Of a stretch of DNA of 29,578 bases, positions 1-7,696 are shown piece by piece. This DNA is from a virus. Each line of letters starts with the position of its first letter. The first letter of the stretch is position 1. Under the pieces are notes generated by a model. It saw only the letters and a program-made list of their open reading frames with translations. It made no database searches and had not been told where the DNA came from. The position numbers were made by a program, and so were the translations under genes. Location of the stretch: positions 1 through 29,578 of the IMG/VR virus record IMGVR_UViG_3300017917_001398. One strand, given 5' to 3'.

Positions 1-182
1 CTACCCGTATTGTAATATACTGAAGAAGTTAAAGGTGTTAAATTATACGTGTTACCATTTTCATTAGTACCAACCCATGGTATAATATTGTCATTACTAT
101 CATACCAACTTTGACTTGTATAACCAACAATTTTTACCCGATGAATATTATTTTTTAATATTTTATATTCTAGTTTACTCAT
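1..182 (-). CDS. Unknown tail-module protein, N-terminal 60 residues only
   Basis: The 5' end of a gene that runs off the left edge of the window. It starts at an ATG four bases after the stop of the preceding tail protein (187-1887), and 60 complete codons are visible. The start reads MSKLEYKILKNN and the visible part ends in a Ser/Thr/Asn/Tyr-rich stretch (TSQSWYDSNDN, then VGTNENGNTY). That composition resembles the beta-rich virion proteins upstream, and there is no signal peptide. No Shine-Dalgarno sequence is present; the bases before the ATG are the tandem TAA stops of the upstream gene. Close spacing and shared direction suggest it belongs to the same late tail operon. I do not recognise the family, and a tail or fibre role is inferred from position only. 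Confidence 0.65.
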   Translation of the reverse strand, partial: MSKLEYKILKNNIHRVKIVGYTSQSWYDSNDNIIPWVGTNENGNTYNLTPLTSSVYYNTG

Positions 183-186
183 TTTA

Positions 187-1887
187 TTATACAGTTTCGA
201 AATTTATGTAAGCATATTTTCCATTATCAAATGAACTTGTAATGGTAAAATTATATACACCTGATGTTAATGTTATATTTTGCGTACTATTAACAGTAAA
301 CGCATTTGCAGTAGCACTTAAACTTATATCACCCATAACAACACCTGTATTCGAACCTCCTGGTGTTGTACCACCAAATACATTCAATGTTACTTTTACA
401 CTATGTCCAGTATCAATTGTTAATGTACCAGTAGCATAACCATTGTTAGAATATCCAGCATTACTTGAACCTGTTACTGTGTATGGTAATGGGGTTGGTG
501 TTGGGGTTGCAGTTGGAGCTGGTGTTACAGTTGGTGTTGGTGTAGGTGTTAATGTTACGCCTGCTGGTACTGTTGCGGTTGGTGTTGGTGTCAATGTTGG
601 ATTAGGTGTAGGAGTTGGTGTTGCAGTGGTATCAGGTGTTGGAGTTGGAGTTGCGGTTGGGAATATTGGACAACTTGTTGCAGGTGATAAAAATATTGTT
701 TTGTTATTAAATGTTGTATCTGGATTAATTGTGTTAAAAAGAACTTCTACTATACGGTAATGAGTTCCATTTGATTCGTATACATAACTATTTACATCAG
801 CATCAATTGTCGTGTAACCTATAGAATAATATTGTAATCCGTCAACGCATGATTCCATCAAATAATAATATAATGGTACTGATAATGTTGGTTCTGGTGT
901 TGGGGTTGGTGTTGCTGTTAATGCAGGTGTAGGAGTTGGTGTAGCACCATATGCTGGTGTAGGAGTTGGAGTTGCGGTTGGTAATGGAGTTGGCGTTGCA
1001 AGTATAACGTTTGCACCACCTCTTTCATAAAATTTTATTGGATTAAATGTTGTACCTGTGTTCCATCCAACTCTTTCCGATAATGTACATCCTGTATGAA
1101 ATGTTACTGAACCACCTGTATAAGGAAAAACACAATATGTTCTACTAATGTGGTTGAAATCTACTTGATAATACATGTCATTTGTGTCATTTACAGTGTG
1201 TCCTGTTGTGAATCCACTATTAGTAAAATCTTGTATTTCAGCGGTTTTAGCATTCATAAATTTTGCTGACATAAAAAAGGTGTTACCCGTGCCATTACCA
1301 AAAAAATCTGTATCATCAATTACTTTTTCATCATCAAACCAAAACAAATACATGTTTTCTTTATTTCTATAATTAGAACCTTGGAATACAGGAACGTGAA
1401 TATAAAATTGTGATATACTATCTTTATAAAGGTATTTTTCTCCTAATGGTAATGATAAATTTTTAGCAAATACTAATTTTCTATTTTGTCTTGTTGGTTT
1501 TTCAAAACCAATTACATTTTTATTGGCATCTAATATACTTGGTGTTTTAAAAAATTCTAATCTGAAAAAACTTTCAGTTGCTTGTTTCAACATCAATTCA
1601 TTTTCTCTATGTGTAATATCAGTAGATGGTGCACTATAATCCTGTACATATGTTGAACCGCTAATAAAAAAGAATGAAAACCAAATATCTGTTTGTGGTC
1701 CAGCCAATCCATTATATTCAGTATGAATATATCTTACGGTTTCATAATTTAATGCAGGATTAATAATACTTTCTAATACTTCATTTTCAAAATCAACAAG
1801 ATTTTCTTGCCAACCTAAATCAAGTCTAAATTTTTGTTCGTTATTAATAACGATATTTTCAGCATTATTATTTCTAATTATTTTCAT
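187..1887 (-). CDS. Virion/tail protein with Thr-Pro linkers and C-terminal beta-domain
   Basis: A 566-aa protein with no recognised enzymatic domain. Residues 1 to about 290 form a globular N-terminal part. A Thr-Pro-rich linker follows (about 292-332), then a small domain (about 333-408, containing LYYYLMESC near its start and TSCP near its end), a second longer Thr-Pro linker (about 409-469) and a C-terminal beta-rich domain of about 97 residues containing SGVYNFTITSSF. The C-terminal domain resembles that of the 1322-aa protein at 3674-7642. An upstream in-frame TTG (1893) is possible, but the ATG at 1887 overlaps the previous stop as TAATG, so I chose it. Domains on flexible linkers at the end of a tail operon suggest a surface-exposed or receptor-contacting tail protein. 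That role is inference; the layout is seen directly. Confidence 0.8.
   Translation of the reverse strand: MKIIRNNNAENIVINNEQKFRLDLGWQENLVDFENEVLESIINPALNYETVRYIHTEYNGLAGPQTDIWFSFFFISGSTYVQDYSAPSTDITHRENELMLKQATESFFRLEFFKTPSILDANKNVIGFEKPTRQNRKLVFAKNLSLPLGEKYLYKDSISQFYIHVPVFQGSNYRNKENMYLFWFDDEKVIDDTDFFGNGTGNTFFMSAKFMNAKTAEIQDFTNSGFTTGHTVNDTNDMYYQVDFNHISRTYCVFPYTGGSVTFHTGCTLSERVGWNTGTTFNPIKFYERGGANVILATPTPLPTATPTPTPAYGATPTPTPALTATPTPTPEPTLSVPLYYYLMESCVDGLQYYSIGYTTIDADVNSYVYESNGTHYRIVEVLFNTINPDTTFNNKTIFLSPATSCPIFPTATPTPTPDTTATPTPTPNPTLTPTPTATVPAGVTLTPTPTPTVTPAPTATPTPTPLPYTVTGSSNAGYSNNGYATGTLTIDTGHSVKVTLNVFGGTTPGGSNTGVVMGDISLSATANAFTVNSTQNITLTSGVYNFTITSSFDNGKYAYINFETV
491..660 (-). repeat. Low-complexity Thr-Pro coding repeat (long linker)
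   Basis: Degenerate tandem repeats of a six-base unit encoding Thr-Pro or Ala-Thr-Pro, read on the plus strand as GGTGTTGGTGTAGGTGTT and variants. They encode the second linker of the 566-aa tail protein. The unit is mixed (GTT, GTA, GTG and GTC third positions), so it is a drifted repeat rather than a perfect microsatellite. Length change by slippage or recombination in multiples of six would keep the frame. Confidence 0.85.
891..1001 (-). repeat. Low-complexity Thr-Pro coding repeat (short linker)
   Basis: The same class of degenerate six-base Thr-Pro coding repeat, encoding the first linker of the 566-aa protein. It is interrupted by short non-repeat codons (for example the segment encoding AYGA). 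Its similarity to the 491-660 and 4039-4095 blocks makes intragenic and intergenic recombination possible. Confidence 0.85.
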
Positions 1888-3665
1888 TAACAATTATTTT
1901 TACTATTATAAAATGAAAATCCTGTCTTAACAGAATCATTTTTATTATTATATGAAAATTCATTTCTTAAATAGAAATTAATATCGCTCATTACGTGGTG
2001 TGTATTATTAATAAATGGAAAATTTGTACCGTTTCCGTCTGTGTCAATAAATCCATGGTCATATACATCTCTCCATTTCCATACATTTCTTACCGAATCA
2101 AATTTTGTATTTTCTGGTAAAAATAATACATCATTTGTTTTTGATTCTTCAACATACGGCGATAATTCCCTTAGTTTAATTCTATGATGTGGTTGATAAT
2201 AAAGTCCAACCATATTATTATCAGATGCACCAGAATAAACACATTCATTATTTTGACCGTGATTGAATATTGTTTTTCCCCCTATTGTCTTTTTATGTGA
2301 AAATTTATGGAATGCTTCACTTATAATTCTTTCTTTAAAATCATCACTATTATATTCAACAAAAGCACCAATTAATGTTGTGCCTGTTGGAATTGTATTA
2401 CCACTTGTAAACCCTGTAATACCAGTATTACCAGTAAAAGCTGTTTGTGTTATTGCTGTTTCAGTTGAACCTGTAAACATCTGGTCCATCCAATTATTAT
2501 GGAAATTAAACTTATAACCAACTTTTGGTGGATATGTAAAATAACCATTACCATTTCTTAATAATATTGTAACATAAACATCTGTTGGTGTATAACCTAA
2601 ATTGTTTGTAATACCACTTAATGTAAATGTTTTCTTAAAATCAAATAAAACAGATTCTGGTCTGTTTTTTTCAACAATCACATCTTCATCACCTAATTCA
2701 TTTTCAACCAATATTTTTTTCTCATTTTCAAAAATTGGATTTTCAAACCCAACTTTATCTAAAATGTAATCACTAACGTCTGTTAATGTTTTGTGTTTAT
2801 GTACATAATATTGGGAAGTTGTACCTGTTATATTCTTTATATTCAAACATCTTTTTCCTAATACAAATGTTACACCACTTAATGTATATCCACTTGTAAA
2901 TTCACTTTTTAATAAATTAATAACATATTTTTCTGAATTATATATTTCGTTACCGACGCTATCAATATAAATTGTATTTCTCGTTATAGACGAACCATTC
3001 AACGTTCCACCACTTAGGATAATATATTCACCTTGATTCATTCCGTGTTCTATAGGGGACGTTAATGTATAGTAATTACCATTGTCTTGTACTCTAAATG
3101 GAATACCGTTTCCTGCAACAAATGAATAATTTGTTCCACCGGAAAGTGTATAATTCATTGTAAAACCAGTATCATGTGAATCAACATAACTTAAATATAA
3201 ATTCCAATTATGATATGGCGCTTGTAATGATGTAATTTTAGTATGACCACTATATCCTGTTACAGAAATATTTGGAAAATAATTTCCAACTGTTGAGCCT
3301 GATGATGGTGTATTTAATTCTCTTACTACATCATTTCTTAATATTGCGAATTCATTATATGGTACAAACCCAACTTTATCGATTCCTGTACCATCATCAT
3401 ATAAATAAAACTTTTTTTGTAACGGTTCGTAATTAGTTGTACCTGAATACATGTTTCTGAAAACCATTTTTAATTTACCATAAATCTTATATTGATTTGA
3501 TATGTTCCTTTCTCTGTTAAATAATTCTTGTAAATTAATAACATTGTTCATATCACCTTCTCTTAACAATGATTGTTCGTTTTCTAAATTTACATTTAAA
3601 TTAACGTCTTCGTCATTTGCCTTAAAATATCTTTTACTCGGTAATAAAATTTTTTTCTTTTCCAT
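1887..3665 (-). CDS. Phage virion structural protein, family not identified
   Basis: A 592-aa protein with no signal peptide or membrane segment. It starts with a basic, charged N-terminus (MEKKKILLPSKRYFK). From about residue 120 it becomes rich in Gly, Ser, Thr, Asn and Tyr, with many short turn motifs such as SGGT, SGVT, GNTG and SGNT, typical of beta-strand-rich tail proteins. The C-terminal quarter has a more conserved look (LYYQPHHRIKLRELSPYVEE, then WKWRDVYDHGF). It lies 8 bases downstream of the 1322-aa protein, and its stop overlaps the next start (TAATG at 1889-1885), so the three are probably co-translated. A baseplate-to-fibre connector or fibre role fits its position between the wedge genes and the Thr-Pro protein, but I cannot assign a function from sequence alone. 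Confidence 0.75.
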   Translation of the reverse strand: MEKKKILLPSKRYFKANDEDVNLNVNLENEQSLLREGDMNNVINLQELFNRERNISNQYKIYGKLKMVFRNMYSGTTNYEPLQKKFYLYDDGTGIDKVGFVPYNEFAILRNDVVRELNTPSSGSTVGNYFPNISVTGYSGHTKITSLQAPYHNWNLYLSYVDSHDTGFTMNYTLSGGTNYSFVAGNGIPFRVQDNGNYYTLTSPIEHGMNQGEYIILSGGTLNGSSITRNTIYIDSVGNEIYNSEKYVINLLKSEFTSGYTLSGVTFVLGKRCLNIKNITGTTSQYYVHKHKTLTDVSDYILDKVGFENPIFENEKKILVENELGDEDVIVEKNRPESVLFDFKKTFTLSGITNNLGYTPTDVYVTILLRNGNGYFTYPPKVGYKFNFHNNWMDQMFTGSTETAITQTAFTGNTGITGFTSGNTIPTGTTLIGAFVEYNSDDFKERIISEAFHKFSHKKTIGGKTIFNHGQNNECVYSGASDNNMVGLYYQPHHRIKLRELSPYVEESKTNDVLFLPENTKFDSVRNVWKWRDVYDHGFIDTDGNGTNFPFINNTHHVMSDINFYLRNEFSYNNKNDSVKTGFSFYNSKNNC

Positions 3666-3673
3666 GTTGTTTA

Positions 3674-6600
3674 TTATACTTGTTCTAATTTAGCTTGTGT
3701 TACAGTTGTTGTTCCATCAGAAATTGCACTCACCGTCCAATTAGTAATATTGTATACACCAATACCTAATGTAAATGTTGCTGATGATGCGTTACCTTCA
3801 CCTGTACCACCAGTCAAACCTTGACCAGCATTATTTGGTGCATATGTATTAGAACCTATTGTTATTGAAGTACCTGATCTATAACCAGTACTTACCCAAG
3901 TTTTTAACCTTATTGTTACTGTTCCATTTATTACTGTTATTGTTGTACCACTTGTTTCTGTTGTTGTACCAATTCCACTTGTTCTAGCGGCAGTTATTGT
4001 TGTAGTTGAAAAACTTGCCGTTGGTATTCCACTACTAGTTGGAGTTGGTGTCATCGTAGGTGCAGGCGTTGGTGTAGGTGTTGGTGTTGCAGTTGTGTCA
4101 CTACAATCAGGTAATGCTGTTGGTATTGGTTCAGTCACATCAAACGCATCTTTAGGTCCATATAAATCAACAAATTTATCCATTGCAGTTGAACCTGCAA
4201 TTAAACCAAAATAAAATTGAAATGGCGTTGATAAAATTTGTTTATTACCATTATAATAATCTTCTCTTTTTGGTAAAATCACATCTTTCGATGTATTCCA
4301 TGATATTGTTTGATAAGTTGTACCATATCTAATATATAATGTTCCTGCTACTGGTGTCGCAATATTTCCACTTGTCACATGAAGATATGTGAAACCAGGA
4401 TATTGTTTCAAAAAATTAGTTAAATAAACACCAGTCAAAGGTTGTGTTGTTACATAGTCAAAATCAATTTCAGTTGTTAAGTCTAAGGATTCTACTAACC
4501 CATCCATATTTTTTGTTATAGGTAATAAAAGGTATTTTTCGTCTCTATTAGTTAAATGAATATAGTTTTTAGTCATACCTTGTAAAGGTTGTAATTCAAC
4601 ATTAAAATAATCCCAAGATTGTGCATTTCTATTCCCTGTGGATGGACCAAAACCAGGAGCACCTTTATCCCATAAATAAAAAGGTATCAATTGTGATGCT
4701 TCTGTTAAGTTACCAGGAGCATTTAAACATAATCTTGTTTTCTCACCGTCTTCACCAATTTCTAATGTAACAGGTAAAGGTCCCCAATTTCCACTTTCAT
4801 CTTGGAATATTTCAGGGTATATTTCGGGGTCTAAAACATTATATCTATATCCAACATAATTTGGATTTTCTAAATCAAATCTTTCAATACCAGTTTCACA
4901 ATTTGTTGATAATACTTGTAATATGTCCCCATCTAAAACACTAAATAAACCTACTTTTTCAAAACCTTCGTTTCCGAAAAACATATCTAAGTTACCGCTA
5001 TCGCCAGCAACATCCATTCTATAATTTATTGCTAAACCTAATACGTCGCCACCATCTTGATATGATGTTGGTGAAATATTCCTTATAACAGAACAATTAG
5101 GATCTAATGAATTATCAACACAAATATCTTTAATAAATTCGTCTCTCGGTCCTAAATCAACAAATGTTGTTGGTCTTACAATTCCTGATGGAATGAAAGC
5201 TCTTTTAGTTGTATCATAAGCTGCTGACCTATAATAAAATCTATTTTGGTCAAAAACATATCTAATTACCTCTCTACAATATTTTGCAATTGATTCTGTA
5301 CCAACTTCAACTGCTCTTGCTAATTTTCTAGTTTGGAATTGTGGGAAATATAATGCACCAGATAACCAGTTATCAACAAAACCAAAATTAATTATACCAC
5401 CACAAAACATTTTATTAACACGTTTTCTTCTATAATATTCATTAATAATTTTACGTAGTTTTCTATTTGTTTGTGAACCAGGAACAATATAAAAAATACC
5501 ATTTTTAAATTCACTTCTACCACTTAATGTTATATCTACCTTTTCACCATTATCAAAACAATGTGTAACTTCAACTAAACCCAGTCCCCACCAAGGATTT
5601 TTTGTGAAACATATTCTTTTTCTACCCGTATAATTACCATCATATACACCATGTGACTCTGAAAGACCAGGGTTGTCATAAGGATAATATGATTTCGGCC
5701 TTAAACCACCATATTCACCATATATCGCGCATCCAACTATTTGACGTCCTGCAGCTAACTCAGCTTTTAAATCTGTTATATTGTCAATGTATTTTCTACC
5801 ATAATTTTCGGGAAAACATTGACCTATAAAAGAATCTGTATTTTCAGTTACCGTAGTAACACAATTATTTGTTGGGTCGTCTACAAAATATGCTGTGATT
5901 AATGCATCGTCATATGGTACATCATAATAATCACAATTGCCCGATTCATCATCACACTCACTACAATCGGGATAGTTTACAAGTAATAATGTTGTTGATG
6001 TATTTGCAATAAAACTATTAACCGCACCTCTTAAACTTCTAGTTGTTTCACTTGCAGCAGCAGATATAACTGCTTCAACTATTCTTCTAAAAAATGGAAC
6101 CAAAAAATTTAGAACGGTTAAGACAATTAATTTTATAATATAATCAATTAACAATAGAACGTCCGCTATAAAGAGAGGAAATGAATATCTTTTAACACCA
6201 AAGTTTACTGGTGGTGTTACTTTATCACCACAATCCTCTTCTTCAGTTGGTAAAATATCTGTTATATTTGCAAAAGCTTTTTCTCTTAACCAAGTAAAAC
6301 CCATTTGATGTTTATGGAAAGACGAAACTGTATAAACTTTATTATATTGGAATCTATAAAAATAATCTTGTGGATAATATGCACCTGTATCATCTGCATT
6401 TAAAATTAGACTCTGCGCATCAGTTGGATAACCACTATACTCACTTCCAAAATAATATGACCTATCGTCTATTGCGCCATCTACATTATATTCACGAATA
6501 TTTGGCAAAAGATAATCAGCTCTTTTACCATTTGCAATAGCACCACTTGCATTCATATTAATTCTAAATCTATATATGCCTGCTGTTGGAATACCTTTAT

Positions 6601-7642
6601 TTGGGTCATTCGTAATTTCATTCTCACCAAATTCATTTGTAACAACATGTTCCAAATTCATTTCTATTGGCATTACAAATGCACCATCATCTTCGATATC
6701 TTCATCTAAATCTGTATACTCAATAAATGGTCTATTCAATTCATCTCTTTCCTGTCTGAACCTTAGGGCTTCAATTTTACCTGAGCGTGCTTCTAAAGAA
6801 CATTTGGTTCCCATTCTCTTTTTAGGGGCACAATTTTTCTTTAGTGTATTTCTTCCTGAATCAGTAAAAATACTACCAATAATATATGCTTTAGGTTGTA
6901 TGTTAATACCTAATGTTGATGTGTCGAAATCTGCTCTTGTAATTGCTATGTCACATAAACTCTCATTTCCCCAAAATGGGTAAACTTCAATATTCCTATC
7001 GAATGTAACTACTTGTGGTAATGAATCTAAATCAGCTGAAGCTTTGTATGTATATTTGTTTTTAAAATCATCAATCCCAAGACCTAATCTAGATAAATCT
7101 GCTGGTCTTAATGAGAAACAACCAATATCAGATAAATCAATATCAACATGTAATTCGTGGTTACCTACTGGTACACCCCATATCATGAAATCACCAGCGT
7201 TGTTTGTTTTTACAGTATATCTATAATATTTTTCATATACTTCTAAAACCTCTTCTCTTTCTAAAATGTCTGATTGGTCTGGAAATGTCCCAATTGGTGT
7301 GTGACCCCCATGTTGTTTTCTAGATGGAAATAAATTATATCTTAATCCATCTGAATTTTTGTCACCGATTTCCTTGTATGGGTACAATGCACTTATTACA
7401 GGGTCTTCGCTGTCTTCGTCTGTTAATGGAACAAAAATAGAAACTCTTGCGTTCGCAAGACCAAATCCATTGTTTGCACTAACTCTACCGCAAATAACAC
7501 CATAGTCAGAGCAACCCGATGTAAAAATTTGTTCCTGTGTAAATTTTAAAGATAAAATCTCTAATACATCAAAATCCTGTTTAAGTTCAACAGTTACCTT
7601 TTGATCTTGTCCTATGTTGGTTGAAATTCTATGTTTTTGCAT
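3674..7642 (-). CDS. Large virion protein with carboxypeptidase-regulatory-like domain and Thr-Pro-linked tail
   Basis: A 1322-aa protein. Residues about 43-175 look like a carboxypeptidase-regulatory/transthyretin-like beta-sandwich: VICGRVSANNGFGLANARVS, then TNNAGDFMIWGVPVGNHELH, the pattern in which a sandwich strand pair is followed by 'N-x-x-G-x-F-x-x-x-G-V-P-x-G'. A strongly hydrophobic run lies at about 487-517 (LLLIDYIIKLIVLTVLNFLV is its core), followed by an amphipathic, Ala-rich segment. A cysteine cluster (CSECDDESGNC) lies near residue 557. A Thr-Pro linker (about 1181-1207) joins a C-terminal beta-rich domain containing IGVYNITNWTVS, similar to that of the 566-aa protein. It sits directly after the gp6-like wedge gene, behind a hairpin leader. 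A baseplate-distal or fibre-anchoring role is inference. The hydrophobic segment is unusual for a virion protein. Confidence 0.8.
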   Translation of the reverse strand: MQKHRISTNIGQDQKVTVELKQDFDVLEILSLKFTQEQIFTSGCSDYGVICGRVSANNGFGLANARVSIFVPLTDEDSEDPVISALYPYKEIGDKNSDGLRYNLFPSRKQHGGHTPIGTFPDQSDILEREEVLEVYEKYYRYTVKTNNAGDFMIWGVPVGNHELHVDIDLSDIGCFSLRPADLSRLGLGIDDFKNKYTYKASADLDSLPQVVTFDRNIEVYPFWGNESLCDIAITRADFDTSTLGINIQPKAYIIGSIFTDSGRNTLKKNCAPKKRMGTKCSLEARSGKIEALRFRQERDELNRPFIEYTDLDEDIEDDGAFVMPIEMNLEHVVTNEFGENEITNDPNKGIPTAGIYRFRINMNASGAIANGKRADYLLPNIREYNVDGAIDDRSYYFGSEYSGYPTDAQSLILNADDTGAYYPQDYFYRFQYNKVYTVSSFHKHQMGFTWLREKAFANITDILPTEEEDCGDKVTPPVNFGVKRYSFPLFIADVLLLIDYIIKLIVLTVLNFLVPFFRRIVEAVISAAASETTRSLRGAVNSFIANTSTTLLLVNYPDCSECDDESGNCDYYDVPYDDALITAYFVDDPTNNCVTTVTENTDSFIGQCFPENYGRKYIDNITDLKAELAAGRQIVGCAIYGEYGGLRPKSYYPYDNPGLSESHGVYDGNYTGRKRICFTKNPWWGLGLVEVTHCFDNGEKVDITLSGRSEFKNGIFYIVPGSQTNRKLRKIINEYYRRKRVNKMFCGGIINFGFVDNWLSGALYFPQFQTRKLARAVEVGTESIAKYCREVIRYVFDQNRFYYRSAAYDTTKRAFIPSGIVRPTTFVDLGPRDEFIKDICVDNSLDPNCSVIRNISPTSYQDGGDVLGLAINYRMDVAGDSGNLDMFFGNEGFEKVGLFSVLDGDILQVLSTNCETGIERFDLENPNYVGYRYNVLDPEIYPEIFQDESGNWGPLPVTLEIGEDGEKTRLCLNAPGNLTEASQLIPFYLWDKGAPGFGPSTGNRNAQSWDYFNVELQPLQGMTKNYIHLTNRDEKYLLLPITKNMDGLVESLDLTTEIDFDYVTTQPLTGVYLTNFLKQYPGFTYLHVTSGNIATPVAGTLYIRYGTTYQTISWNTSKDVILPKREDYYNGNKQILSTPFQFYFGLIAGSTAMDKFVDLYGPKDAFDVTEPIPTALPDCSDTTATPTPTPTPAPTMTPTPTSSGIPTASFSTTTITAARTSGIGTTTETSGTTITVINGTVTIRLKTWVSTGYRSGTSITIGSNTYAPNNAGQGLTGGTGEGNASSATFTLGIGVYNITNWTVSAISDGTTTVTQAKLEQV
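4039..4095 (-). repeat. Thr-Pro coding repeat in the 1322-aa protein
   Basis: A short degenerate repeat of the same type as those at 491-660 and 891-1001 (plus-strand unit GGTGTAGGTGTTGGTGTT). It encodes TPTPTPTPAPTMTPTP just before the C-terminal domain. It is the only Thr-Pro block in this gene and marks the domain junction. Confidence 0.8.
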
Positions 7643-7644
7643 TC

Positions 7645-7684
7645 TTATAATAAATAGAAACTATCTGATTTTCTACTATTATAA
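7645..7684 (-). promoter_or_regulatory. Stem-loop immediately upstream of the 1322-aa virion gene
   Basis: Nested inverted repeats fill the 54-base gap between two structural genes. The outer arms are TTATAATA (7645-7652) and TATTATAA (7677-7684), 8 bp. The inner arms are TAGAAA (7655-7660) and TTTCTA (7670-7675), 6 bp. A 2x1 internal loop separates the arms and the apical loop is 9 bases. The structure ends two bases before the ATG of the downstream gene on the minus strand. There is no U-tract, so it is not an ordinary terminator. It could control translation, be a processing site or overlap a promoter. The inverted repeat is seen directly; its function is not known. Confidence 0.45.
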
Positions 7685-7696
7685 CTAAAATTTCAA

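Noticed and set aside
443-760. A plus-strand open frame rich in Val and Gly
   Set aside because: It is the antisense reading of the Thr-Pro repeat coding region, lacks any family pattern and opposes every real gene.
491-1001. Regular short repeats considered as a CRISPR array
   Set aside because: The units are six bases, degenerate and in frame with Thr-Pro codons; there are no spacers of constant length.
1887-1893. TTG start two codons upstream of the 566-aa protein
   Set aside because: The ATG at 1887 overlaps the upstream stop as TAATG, matching other junctions. The same reasoning rejects TTG starts at 17268 and 18613.
6576-6983. A 135-codon plus-strand open frame
   Set aside because: It lies wholly inside the 1322-aa virion gene on the other strand. 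Its composition is that of a shadow frame and there is no promoter or leader.
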